In this document: in pieces, positions 26,198 through 33,749 of the stretch
Numbering within the stretch: the stretch's first letter is position 1
How the letters are laid out: each line of letters starts with the position of its first letter
Assembly: GCA_020831895.1 (NCBI GenBank)
Contig: JAFIFS010000046.1
Location: 1-64,000, forward strand
DNA from: Chromatiales bacterium
GTDB taxonomy: Bacteria > Pseudomonadota > Gammaproteobacteria > Steroidobacterales > GCA-2729495
Reading direction: 5' to 3'
DNA: 64,000 bases
The notes under the pieces: model-generated
The model's input: only the letters and a program-made list of their open reading frames with translations
The model's database searches: none
What the model was told of the DNA's origin: nothing
Program-made: the position numbers and the translations under genes

Positions 26198-27847
26198 ATG
26201 AGCAACCAGCCGAGCCGGCATTTCGTCACCATCAGGAGCCCCAGTGGCACGCGGCAGGTGCATTACCGGCGCAGCGGCCACGGCCCGCTGCTGCTGCTGC
26301 TGCACCAGTCACCGCAATCCTCCCGCGAGATGATGCCGCTGATGCGCGACTGGTCGCGGTCATTCACGCTTGCCGCACCCGATACTCCGGGCTATGGCCT
26401 GTCTGACCCGCTGCCCGACCCGGGGGAAGGGCTGGCAGCCTTCGCGCGCGCGACCCTGGAGTTCGCCGATGCAATCGGCGCAAGACGATTCGGCATATAT
26501 GGCTTTCACACCGGCGCAAGCATCGGCATGGCGCTGGCCTCGATGGCTCCGGAGCGAGTGACCGCTCTGGCCTGCAACGGCCTCATCCTGCCGGAGCCCC
26601 ACGAGCGGGCCGAACTGCTCGATCACTACCTGCCCCCGCTGGTGCCACGCTGGGACGGCGCCCACCTGGGCTGGGCCTGGGCACGGCTGCGCGAACAGGC
26701 GCTGTTCTTTCCCTGGTACCGGCGCGAGAGCGCAGCGCGACGTGACTGCGACCTGCCTGGGCCGGAGAACCTCCAGCAAAGCCTGATCGAACTGCTGACT
26801 TCCGGGGATCACTACGCCAGCGCCTATCGAGGCGCGTTCGCGCACGACACCCGGGCGGACCTGGCGCGGCTCAGCACCCCGGCGCTGGTGATCGCCTCGG
26901 CGCACGACCCACTCGCCGGGCATATCCCGCGTCTGGACGGCGGCTGCAGTGCCGAGCGACGGATTGCCCCCGACGCCGGCGCAGCCCTGGCCGCCGCCTA
27001 TGCGCACCTGCTTGCCAACCCCGGGGATCCGCCCGGTCGGGCAACCTCGGTTCCGGGCGGTGACCGGTGGCGCGAACTGGTGGCCGATGGTCACGGCGGA
27101 CAAGCCTGTCTGCTGCACACGGGCGCTGCCGACGGGCAGCCACTGCTGCTGCTCCATGCGCCTGGCTCCGCCGCCGAGCTGCTGGCCGCTGAAGCAGGAT
27201 CGCTGCCCGGGAAGTTTCACATTGTCATGCCTGACCTTCCGGGCCACGGAGCCAGTGACAGGCTGCCGGGAGACAGCCCGGACCTGGTGGAGGCGACGCT
27301 GGGCACGCTGGAGTCGATCCTGCATCAGTCCCCGGCCAGTACGCGTAGCGCAGGCATCGAAGCCGGCGGGCTGCTGGTCGCCGAGGCAGCGCGCCGCGCG
27401 GGCAGGCCCACGACCTCATTGCTCGTGGACCCGCCCCTCTGGAAGGCCGAGTACCGTGCAGAGTGGCGCACGCAGGGTCTGCCGCCGCTGACCCCGGCCT
27501 GGCATGGCGGGCACCTGGCGGAGTACTGGCACCTGGTCCGCGACAGCTGCCTGTTCTTTCCCTGGTATCGACGCAGCCGGGATGCCATCCTCCAGCAGGT
27601 GCCGGCACTTGAAGACCGCCTGATGCAAGAGCGCGTGGTCGCCATGCTGCAATCGCATGGCCACTGGCAGGCGCTGCTCGATGGCCTGCTTGCACAGGAC
27701 TGGCGCGAATACACGGGTTTGCTGCCTGCCTCCCGCATCGCCTGGACCAACGCACAGGCCTCGGTGGCAGGGAAGCGGATGAGCGAGGCGCCAGAGCCAC
27801 GGCGGCACTTCCCGGAGCTTTCCGCGGCGCTGTCGGCACTCGAGTGA
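26198..27847 (+). CDS. Tandem duplicated alpha/beta hydrolase fusion
   Basis: About 549 residues containing two complete alpha/beta hydrolase folds. Domain 1 (about 1-290): GPLLLLLHQSPQSSREMM oxyanion region, DTPGYGLSD, and the elbow IYGFHTGASIG. Domain 2 (about 300-549): PLLLLHAPGSAAELL, DLPGHGASD and the elbow AGIEAGGLL. Each carries the same lid element (GxHL...W..LR(E/D)..LFFPWYRR), near 26660-26730 and 27505-27565, which proves internal duplication. At the nucleophile position domain 1 has His (a GxHTG variant known in this family) and domain 2 has Glu, so neither is a classical serine hydrolase. The start ATG at 26198 has GAAGG upstream; ATG at 26180 is an alternative. Substrate unknown. 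Confidence 0.88.
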   Translation: MSNQPSRHFVTIRSPSGTRQVHYRRSGHGPLLLLLHQSPQSSREMMPLMRDWSRSFTLAAPDTPGYGLSDPLPDPGEGLAAFARATLEFADAIGARRFGIYGFHTGASIGMALASMAPERVTALACNGLILPEPHERAELLDHYLPPLVPRWDGAHLGWAWARLREQALFFPWYRRESAARRDCDLPGPENLQQSLIELLTSGDHYASAYRGAFAHDTRADLARLSTPALVIASAHDPLAGHIPRLDGGCSAERRIAPDAGAALAAAYAHLLANPGDPPGRATSVPGGDRWRELVADGHGGQACLLHTGAADGQPLLLLHAPGSAAELLAAEAGSLPGKFHIVMPDLPGHGASDRLPGDSPDLVEATLGTLESILHQSPASTRSAGIEAGGLLVAEAARRAGRPTTSLLVDPPLWKAEYRAEWRTQGLPPLTPAWHGGHLAEYWHLVRDSCLFFPWYRRSRDAILQQVPALEDRLMQERVVAMLQSHGHWQALLDGLLAQDWREYTGLLPASRIAWTNAQASVAGKRMSEAPEPRRHFPELSAALSALE

Positions 27848-27896
27848 GCCCGCCCTCGCTTCCCGGATAGCTCGTACAGGACTGGCAGCCCTGAAG

Positions 27897-27924
27897 TTGA
27901 CCGGGGCTCCGGCCGTCGTATACT
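27897..27924 (+). promoter_or_regulatory. Sigma-70 type promoter for the outer membrane protein gene
   Basis: TTGACC at 27897-27902, a 16-base spacer, then TATACT at 27919-27924. This is a near-consensus hexamer pair and the best promoter in the window. Transcription would begin near 27931, leaving a leader of about 160 bases before the ATG at 28092. Confidence 0.7.
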
Positions 27925-27930
27925 GCGTCG

Positions 27931-27944
27931 GGCAAAGCTTTGCC
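27931..27944. repeat. Perfect 14-base palindrome at the predicted transcription start
   Basis: GGCAAAGCTTTGCC is a perfect inverted repeat positioned about +1 to +14 of the promoter just upstream. It could be an operator or a stabilising hairpin at the 5' end of the long leader. No matching site was noticed elsewhere in the window. Confidence 0.5.
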
Positions 27945-28091
27945 GGTCCGGCTTGGGGGTAACGGATCCAGGGTCAGGATACTGCCGGTTCGTGTGGCCA
28001 TGGCGTTGATACGCGGTGCCGCCCCTAACGTCTGCAGTCGAGACTAACCTGGCGCCAGACTTTCACTGAACCTTTCTAAGGAGCCTTCGTG

Positions 28092-28658
28092 ATGAAACGA
28101 ATTCTTATGGCAGCCGTACTTGGCGTCAGCGCAGTGACGCTCGCGCATGCGGACACCCACAAGGGCTGGAGCATCGGCGCCGCTGCCGTGTTTGCCGACT
28201 TCAACGACGACGAGAATTTCTTCGATGACAGCTCGGTGGGCTTCAAGCTGTCAGCCGGCTACCGGTTCAACAAGTACTTCGGGCTGGAGGGCGCTTACGT
28301 CAACACGGGCGACTTCTCGGGCGCGGTGCCCGAGGAGCTTGGCGAGCTCGTCTCCGGCAACGTGGAGCTGTCGTTCCGTGGCTTCACGGCCCATGCGGTC
28401 GGCTTCATTCCCGTGCCCGTCGAGGACCTGCAGCCCTTCATCCGCGTGGGCTACTTCGACTTCAGCCGCGACATCTCGGATTCCGTGACGACCCTCGGAC
28501 TAGGCAGCAACGACGGACTTGCTGTCGGTGTCGGCACGTTCATCAGGATCTCCGACGACTTCGACATCCGGGCAGAGTTCGACTGGTACGACGCCCAGGA
28601 TGCCGATCTATGGTCGATCAACCTGGGCCTGCAGTACCGGTTCGGCGCCCCCAGGTAA
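28092..28658 (+). CDS. Small outer membrane beta-barrel protein (OmpA/OmpW-like)
   Basis: A 188-residue exported protein. The signal peptide (MKRILMAAVLGVSAVTLAHA) ends in an AxA-type site near residue 20. The mature part alternates hydrophobic and polar residues in eight or so predicted strands (WSIGAAAVFADF, VGFKLSAGYRFNKYFGLEGAYV, FTAHAVGFIPV, LQPFIRVGYFDFS, FDIRAEFDWYDA) and ends LGLQYRFGAPR, where the aromatic third from the strand end fits the outer membrane insertion signal. AAGGAG at 28078-28083 sits 8 bases before the ATG at 28092, which is preferred over the in-frame GTG at 28089. Single-gene transcript: strong promoter upstream and strong terminator downstream. Confidence 0.9.
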   Translation: MKRILMAAVLGVSAVTLAHADTHKGWSIGAAAVFADFNDDENFFDDSSVGFKLSAGYRFNKYFGLEGAYVNTGDFSGAVPEELGELVSGNVELSFRGFTAHAVGFIPVPVEDLQPFIRVGYFDFSRDISDSVTTLGLGSNDGLAVGVGTFIRISDDFDIRAEFDWYDAQDADLWSINLGLQYRFGAPR

Positions 28659-28673
28659 GCCTCACGTGGTAAC

Positions 28674-28707
28674 CGGGCCCGGCCGGTGGCCGGGCCCGTT
28701 TTTTTTT
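28674..28707 (+). terminator. Rho-independent terminator
   Basis: A perfect 11-base-pair GC stem (arm 28674-28684, loop GGT, arm 28688-28698) is followed directly by nine T residues at 28699-28707. It lies 16 bases after the stop of the outer membrane protein gene and is the clearest intrinsic terminator in the window. Confidence 0.95.
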
Positions 28708-28796
28708 CGCGTTCGAAACAGCATCACTGACCGGCGCTTGTATTATCTTCCCTACAGGTGCATCCTTTCCGGCTGTTGAATCCGGAGGGGAAACCA

Positions 28797-29303
28797 ATGT
28801 CCGCAACAGCACCCACGATCGAGGACACCAGCAAGCGCCGCTCGTTCCTGGCTTCCACCGGAATCGTCCTCCTCCTGATCCTGCGCTACCTTTACGGGCT
28901 GTTCTTCACATTCTCGACCTGGAACAAGTGGAACACAGGGGTGCTCTGGACCGACCGGCTGCAGGTGACCTTCAGCAACCGTCTGGAAGAGCTGCAGCCG
29001 GGGGACCTCGGCTACTGGTTCCTGGAGAACATCGGCATCCCGTGGTATCCGCTCATCGCAGTCTACGTGACTTTTGCCTGGACGCTGGTGACGATCGGGC
29101 TGATGTTCGGACTGATGACGCGCGCCGCCGCCCTGCTGGCTGCCTTCATCTGCGTCACGATCGGCGTGGGCGGATACTACGACGCCTCCCTGATCCCGCT
29201 GACGCTGATCCCCCTGCTGATCGCCTACTTCCCCACCGGGCGCTGGTTCGGTCTTGACCGCTACCTGCACCGGCGCCGGCCGGACTCCATCTGGTTCCGC
29301 TGA
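28797..29303 (+). CDS. DoxX-like integral membrane protein
   Basis: A 168-residue inner membrane protein with about four membrane helices: SFLASTGIVLLLILRYLYG, WYPLIAVYVTFAWTLVTIG, LMFGLMTRAAALLAAFICVT and LIPLTLIPLLIAYF. The order, the length and the late GRWFGLDRYL segment match the DoxX/thiosulfate quinone oxidoreductase-like family, whose members are linked to redox or membrane stress but mostly uncharacterised. The ATG at 28797 is preceded by GGAGGGG, a strong ribosome site, and removes a short upstream extension. It is convergent with the GntR regulator; only six bases separate the two stops. Confidence 0.8.
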   Translation: MSATAPTIEDTSKRRSFLASTGIVLLLILRYLYGLFFTFSTWNKWNTGVLWTDRLQVTFSNRLEELQPGDLGYWFLENIGIPWYPLIAVYVTFAWTLVTIGLMFGLMTRAAALLAAFICVTIGVGGYYDASLIPLTLIPLLIAYFPTGRWFGLDRYLHRRRPDSIWFR

Positions 29304-29309
29304 TGCGCC

Positions 29310-30140
29310 TCAGCTGACTATGCGCCAACGTTCCCCGGCGGCGCCTCGTCGACGCAGCATGGTGGTTCGGTACTCGTAGCGGTCCGGGTGGAACAGGGAC
29401 TCCATCAGGCAAACGGTGCGGTCTTCCCGGTCCGTGACCATGCTCTTCATGGCCAGCAGGGGCATCCCGACAGGGACCTGCAGATAGGCAGCCGCCTCCT
29501 CGTCCGCCGACCGGGCGGTGATAGCCTGCTCGGCGCGGCCCAGCTCCAGCGCCATCTCTTCCAGCGCTGCCGGTATCCCACCGGTACGCTCGGCGAGCTC
29601 GGCAAGGCGCTCTCCATGCTGTGGCCAGGTCCACGCAGTCAGTATCGCGAACGGCTGACCCCGGAAGCTGCGCCGGCGCTGTATCCGGAACAGCTGCAGG
29701 TCACCCGTGGAAGGAAAGAATCCGAGCACCCGGCGCGGGGCCCGGCACAAACCCGCCGCAAGCGTCTCGTGGTCCGTATCAGTTCCCGGCGGTACCCGGC
29801 CGGCAGCGACAAGCCCGCCGATGTTGTAGCGATCCCTGTGTTCCACAGGAGCCGCGACGGGGAAAGTACCGACCCCTCGGCGACGCACCACGAGCCCGTC
29901 AATTTCCAGGTTTTCCAGCGTGCGGCGCACAGTCACGCGTGACACCCCGAAATCCTGCGCGAGCTGGTGCTCCCCGGGCAAGGGGCGGTCAGGCGGATAG
30001 ATGCCACCGCGGATCTTGTCCCTCAGGGCCAGGTACATCTGGTGATAGAGCGGCGTGACAGTCCTCTGGGCAGAGCCCAGCCTGCGTCGCCCGCTGGTGG
30101 CGGCGGACGCAGGCCCGGTCTCGCGCCCGCGCTGCTTCAT
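29310..30140 (-). CDS. GntR-family transcriptional regulator, HutC/UTRA type
   Basis: A 276-residue DNA-binding regulator. The winged helix lies at about residues 30-95 (PLYHQMYLALRDKIRGGIYP, LAQDFGVSRVTVRRTLENL, GLVVRRRGVGTFP), followed by a UTRA-type ligand domain (LQLFRIQRRRSFRGQPFAILTAW, then AYLQVPVGMPLLAMKSMV and a final DRYEYRTTMLRR). Such regulators respond to small metabolites and usually repress neighbouring catabolic genes. It is divergent from the DUF1838 gene across a 200-base gap that contains an 8-base-pair inverted repeat, so DUF1838 is the likely target. The start ATG at 30140 has GAGGG about 10 bases upstream. Confidence 0.9.
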   Translation of the reverse strand: MKQRGRETGPASAATSGRRRLGSAQRTVTPLYHQMYLALRDKIRGGIYPPDRPLPGEHQLAQDFGVSRVTVRRTLENLEIDGLVVRRRGVGTFPVAAPVEHRDRYNIGGLVAAGRVPPGTDTDHETLAAGLCRAPRRVLGFFPSTGDLQLFRIQRRRSFRGQPFAILTAWTWPQHGERLAELAERTGGIPAALEEMALELGRAEQAITARSADEEAAAYLQVPVGMPLLAMKSMVTDREDRTVCLMESLFHPDRYEYRTTMLRRRGAAGERWRIVS

Positions 30141-30281
30141 GTCTGCACCCTCATCTTCCCGGCGGTCAATACCCGGATGATTCTAACAGCGTGGAACCAC
30201 CCACCGAACAGAGCGCGCCAACGCCGGGCGCGCGCCTGCCTGCGGTCAGCCGCTTCCGTTACACTCGAAGTCTTGGGTTCA

Positions 30282-30300
30282 GGCCCGGACATTCCGGGCC
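30282..30300. repeat. Inverted repeat upstream of the DUF1838 gene
   Basis: GGCCCGGA-CAT-TCCGGGCC, two perfect 8-base arms around a 3-base centre, 41 bases before the DUF1838 start and on the side facing the divergent GntR gene. It is a candidate operator for that regulator or a small leader hairpin; there is no T tract, so it is not a terminator. Confidence 0.45.
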
Positions 30301-30340
30301 AGCAACGCTGTCGGCTTCAACGCATTGAGGAAGCAGTGCC

Positions 30341-31216
30341 ATGGTCATGCCATTCGAGACAAAGATCGACTTCAAGAGCCCTCGCTGGAACCGGGATGCC
30401 TGGTCCCGCATCCAGGGTGACATGGATCCGGAGAAGGAGCGGATCGGCTACTGCAGCGGGCTGGTACTGGGTGTGAAGCCCGGCGAGAAGGTTCGCGAGC
30501 TGCTCGGATTCGAGACCTTTCTTGCCACCCGTCTGATCCCGCTGCCGGACGGCAACATCCGCCGGCTCAACAAGGAAGTGATCTACTACACCGACGTCCG
30601 GCACGGGCGCCCCGGTGACATCATCGAGGAGTGGAAGAACCCCTGGACGGAGGAAACCGTCAATGTGGTACAGGTGTTCAACGATCCGTTCAACTACACG
30701 ATCAGCGACTACCTGATCCTGGCGCCGGAGGATTTCCCGGGTGATCGGAGCAAGCTGCCCAAGATCCCGCTGATCTTCCCGTGGCAGGAGCTGACCGACG
30801 ACATCCTGGTGCTGCAGACGGACATGCACCTCAACTACCCGAGCCCGCTGCAGCCCGACAAGTGGCCGCGCGAATCCGCCGGCACGCATGCGCAGGTCTC
30901 GGAGATGATGCGCTACTTCGTCTCACGCAGGGACCTGGAAAACCCGGCGCTGAGCGCGGTGCCCTACCACGGCACCTGGCACCGCGTGACGCCCTGGCTG
31001 CCCTGGATGCTCATGGGCCAGACTCCGGGACACTGCGTCTACACCTCGACAATGGCCAGCCTGGAGTCGGTCGAGCAGCTCCCGCGCAAGGTGCTGGACT
31101 ATACGGAGAAGCACCGCCCGGAAATGCTGAAGGCTCCAACCGAGGACTACGGCCCGAGCCATTCCAGTCTCGAGCACTACGCGCGCGACCAGAAGCCGGC
31201 CCCGGTTAAGACCTGA
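30341..31216 (+). CDS. DUF1838 family protein
   Basis: A 291-residue soluble protein of the DUF1838 family (function unknown). Recognisable segments are YCSGLVLGVKPGEKVRELLGFETF near residue 37, VNVVQVFNDPFNY, the Trp-rich end (TWHRVTPWLPWMLMGQTPGHCVYTS near 223) and the charged C-terminus. No signal peptide and no known cofactor motif are visible. GAGGAAG lies about 8 bases before the ATG. The gene is bounded by a divergent GntR regulator and a convergent LLM-class enzyme, and the whole island 22-33 kb is rich in F420-type oxidoreductases, so a role in the same catabolic chemistry is plausible but unproven. Confidence 0.85.
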   Translation: MVMPFETKIDFKSPRWNRDAWSRIQGDMDPEKERIGYCSGLVLGVKPGEKVRELLGFETFLATRLIPLPDGNIRRLNKEVIYYTDVRHGRPGDIIEEWKNPWTEETVNVVQVFNDPFNYTISDYLILAPEDFPGDRSKLPKIPLIFPWQELTDDILVLQTDMHLNYPSPLQPDKWPRESAGTHAQVSEMMRYFVSRRDLENPALSAVPYHGTWHRVTPWLPWMLMGQTPGHCVYTSTMASLESVEQLPRKVLDYTEKHRPEMLKAPTEDYGPSHSSLEHYARDQKPAPVKT

Positions 31217-31233
31217 CCCGGCGCTGCCGGCCC

Positions 31234-32265
31234 TCAGCCTTCGCCCTGCACCTGCCCGCCGATGGCGGGCAGGATTTTCTCGCCGATCAGCCGGATCGAT
31301 CGCGCCGGCTCCTGGCGCAGCTCCAGGGCCACGTGCGTCAGCCCGGCATCCTGCATCGCGCGCAGGTGGCCGATGATGGACGGCAGATCGCCATGGTCGC
31401 CGGTCAGCGTAAGGTTCTCGACCAGCGCGTCAAGGATGCGGTCGGGCACTCCGGGCACCACGGGCTCAGCCATCTGCGCAGCGGCGTAGATCCGTTCGCG
31501 GTTCGCCTCGATGATGTCGTAGTCCTCGTCGCAAAGGAACGCCGTGATCACCCAGCGGCGAAACAGGCCACGGTAACCAAGCCACTGCCGGGCCTCGCGG
31601 ACCGCCTGGGCACGATCCTCATGCACGTGCCAAGCCATGAAATTGCTGAACATGAAGGCCCCGGCATCACGCCCGGCGGCGGCAGCGGCTACCCGGACGC
31701 GCTCTATGGTCGCCGCAGCCAGGCCTGGGGGAAGGTCGCTCATCATGATGCCATCAGCGGCCCTGGCCGCCATGCGCAGCATCTGCGGCTTGTTCGCCGC
31801 GACGAATATGGGCGGGGGCGTGGCCGTGGCCCAGGCAGGCCGGTAAGCCTTCACACGGAACAAGCGCCCCGCGTAGTCCAGAGCGCGGTCGGGTCTTGAC
31901 GCCTTCAGTATCTCAACGCATTCGCGCACGGCGCCTACACGAGGCTCCGGCCGGATGCCCAGAGCCTGCAGCGCCTCCCCGCCCCCTCCAACCACGATGG
32001 CAGCGCGGCCATCCGCAAGCTCGTTCAGCGTCAGCAGGCCGGTGGCGATCCGCAGCGGATGAATGTCCCAGGGATTCACGGCGACCGGGCCAAGCCGGAT
32101 GCGGCGCGTTGCACGTGCCAGCAGCACCAGGTTGGCGAAGGGGTCACGTGAATCCAGGTAACTGGCAGTCCAGATCCCGTTGATGCCATATTCCTCGGCC
32201 ATGCTGCCCAGCAAGGCCAGCTCATCGGCCGACAGACGAGAATCGAGGATCAGGTCGATCTTCAT
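31234..32265 (-). CDS. LLM-class oxidoreductase, F420-type (paralog B)
   Basis: A 343-residue luciferase-like enzyme closely resembling the proteins at 22710-23723 and 32388-33425. It shares LGSMAEEYGINGIWTAS, SRDPFANLVLLARATRRIRLGP, NPWDIHPLRIATGLLTLNEL, the Gly-rich VVGGGGEALQALGI and GIMMSDLPPG. A TIM barrel with a Gly-rich loop after strand three suits F420 or FMN binding. The ATG at 32265 is chosen because MKIDLILDSR begins the first barrel strand and GAGGA lies about 10 bases upstream; the longer frame to 32358 is filler. It is divergent from paralog C across a 122-base shared control region. Confidence 0.9.
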   Translation of the reverse strand: MKIDLILDSRLSADELALLGSMAEEYGINGIWTASYLDSRDPFANLVLLARATRRIRLGPVAVNPWDIHPLRIATGLLTLNELADGRAAIVVGGGGEALQALGIRPEPRVGAVRECVEILKASRPDRALDYAGRLFRVKAYRPAWATATPPPIFVAANKPQMLRMAARAADGIMMSDLPPGLAAATIERVRVAAAAAGRDAGAFMFSNFMAWHVHEDRAQAVREARQWLGYRGLFRRWVITAFLCDEDYDIIEANRERIYAAAQMAEPVVPGVPDRILDALVENLTLTGDHGDLPSIIGHLRAMQDAGLTHVALELRQEPARSIRLIGEKILPAIGGQVQGEG

Positions 32266-32387
32266 GCGCCAAGCATCCTCCCCGAACGGCCTTGCGGCAA
32301 GGGCGGCGATCGACAGCCGGACAGGCGCCCCGCCAGGGCACGGCCCGGGCTGGCACAAGGCTGCCCGTCATGCTCTGATCGCATCTC

Positions 32388-33425
32388 ATGGACATCCAGT
32401 TCGTTTTTGAGCCTGACTCGCCGGAACGCCTGCGGGACCTCGGCCTGCTGGCCGAGAGTCTCGGCTTCGGCGCGGTCTGGCTGCCCAATATCCTGTCCGC
32501 GCGGGACCCGTTCCTCGCGCTCTCGCTTCTGGCACGCGCCTCGCGCCGCATCCGGCTTGGCCCAGTGGCGATCAGCCCCTTTGAACTGCATCCGGCAAAG
32601 ATCGCGAGCTCACTGCTCTGCCTCAACGAGCTGGCCCGCGGACGGGCCAGCCTCGTCCTGGGCGGGGGTGGGGGAACGATGATCGCGCTGGGCCTGAAGC
32701 CCGACCGGGGCAGCACGGCGCCGCGCATGCTGCGCGGGGTCCGTGAGGGCCTTGAGATCCTGCGTGGCGCTACCGGCGGCGGGCCGGTCAACCACCACGG
32801 AGAACTGTTCCGCGTCAATGACTACAGGCCATCCTGGGCCGGGGAACGTCCGCCCCTGCTCTATGTAGCGGCCAGCAAGCCCAGGATGCTGCAGCTGGCC
32901 GGGCAACTCGCCGATGGCGTTATGTTCAGTGACGTGATGCCGGAGGACCTGCCGGCAGCGCTGCGGTCCCTGGATACGGGCCTGGCGGCCTCGGGTCGTG
33001 CCCGCAAGCACTTCCGTGTGAACAACCTGGTCGCCTGGCACGTGAAACCTTCGCGCGAGGAGGCCTACCGGGAAGCACGAACCCGGCTCTGGGTAAGGGG
33101 CATCTGGGACCCTGCCCGTCTGGCTCATTGCCTGCCCGAGGACGAGATCGCGCTCGTCATGGCCAGGCTGCCCCAGCTGGCGGCCGCATACTCCATGGGC
33201 AGGGACCCTGCGGACCTGCTGCCGGATGCCGTACTGGACCGGATGGTCGATGGCCTCACGCTGACCGGGGCCGTGCGCGATATCGACCGGCTGAGCGAGC
33301 GACTGCTGGCCTTCGTGAGCGCGGGCATCGGGGAACTCAGCCTGAGACTCTACGGCGAGCCCGGCGATGCGCTGCGACGGGTTGCCGAGCGCGTGCAGCC
33401 TGCGCTGCGCCAGGCAAGGACCTGA
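32388..33425 (+). CDS. LLM-class oxidoreductase, F420-type (paralog C)
   Basis: A 345-residue enzyme of the same subfamily as paralogs A and B: MDIQFVFEPDSPERLRDLGL start, LLAESLGFGAVWLPN, RDPFLALSLLARASRRIRLG, PAKIASSLLCLNEL and LVLGGGGGTMIALGL with five glycines. It departs from the others in lacking the DS before RDPF and in having NILSA there, so its substrate pocket probably differs. It is divergent from paralog B; the two starts face each other, which suggests co-regulation. No partner gene follows closely on the plus strand. Confidence 0.9.
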   Translation: MDIQFVFEPDSPERLRDLGLLAESLGFGAVWLPNILSARDPFLALSLLARASRRIRLGPVAISPFELHPAKIASSLLCLNELARGRASLVLGGGGGTMIALGLKPDRGSTAPRMLRGVREGLEILRGATGGGPVNHHGELFRVNDYRPSWAGERPPLLYVAASKPRMLQLAGQLADGVMFSDVMPEDLPAALRSLDTGLAASGRARKHFRVNNLVAWHVKPSREEAYREARTRLWVRGIWDPARLAHCLPEDEIALVMARLPQLAAAYSMGRDPADLLPDAVLDRMVDGLTLTGAVRDIDRLSERLLAFVSAGIGELSLRLYGEPGDALRRVAERVQPALRQART

Positions 33426-33530
33426 GGCGGCGTTACAGTCTGCTACAAACTGTTACCCGGCCGAGAAGAACCGCTGGCGTGCCCCGGGCAGTATGGCCAT
33501 CAATAAGATGACCAACCCGGAGCCAAAGAC

Positions 33531-33629
33531 ATGTCCTTCCTGAACACCGACCTCGAATCCATCGGCGAAGTCCTGCTCATCGCCATAGTCCTGCTGGCAC
33601 CGCTGGCTGCACTGATCGCGACCGTCTGA
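33531..33629 (+). CDS. Possible 32-residue single-pass membrane peptide
   Basis: MSFLNTDLESIGEVLLIAIV is followed by LLAPLAALIATV and a TGA. The first ten residues are polar and acidic; the last twenty form one hydrophobic helix. A GGAG sits 8 bases before the ATG. A stem-loop follows 11 bases after the stop. Nothing else explains this 324-base gap between paralog C and the MFS gene. I do not recognise a family; small one-helix subunits of transporters or oxidases have this shape. Translation is unproven. Confidence 0.4.
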   Translation: MSFLNTDLESIGEVLLIAIVLLAPLAALIATV

Positions 33630-33640
33630 GACTTCGGCGC

Positions 33641-33668
33641 GGGTGCTGCGGCCATCGCGGCAGCACCC
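33641..33668. repeat. Stem-loop after the small ORF
   Basis: Arms GGGTGCTGC (33641-33649) and GCAGCACCC (33660-33668) pair perfectly around a 10-base loop. No T tract follows, so it may be an RNA-stabilising hairpin or a weak terminator between the small ORF and the MFS gene. Confidence 0.5.
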
Positions 33669-33749
33669 AGTAACCGTGCAGCGTGCCCCGGGCTCCGGTA
33701 CAGTGCGCCATCTGGTCCCTCGACCACAGCGCCCTGCCTGGAGCCCTAG

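Noticed and set aside
33531-33629. The small ORF as a mycofactocin-type or other modified peptide precursor
   Set aside because: It has no characteristic C-terminal core, no adjacent maturase, and looks like a plain transmembrane helix.
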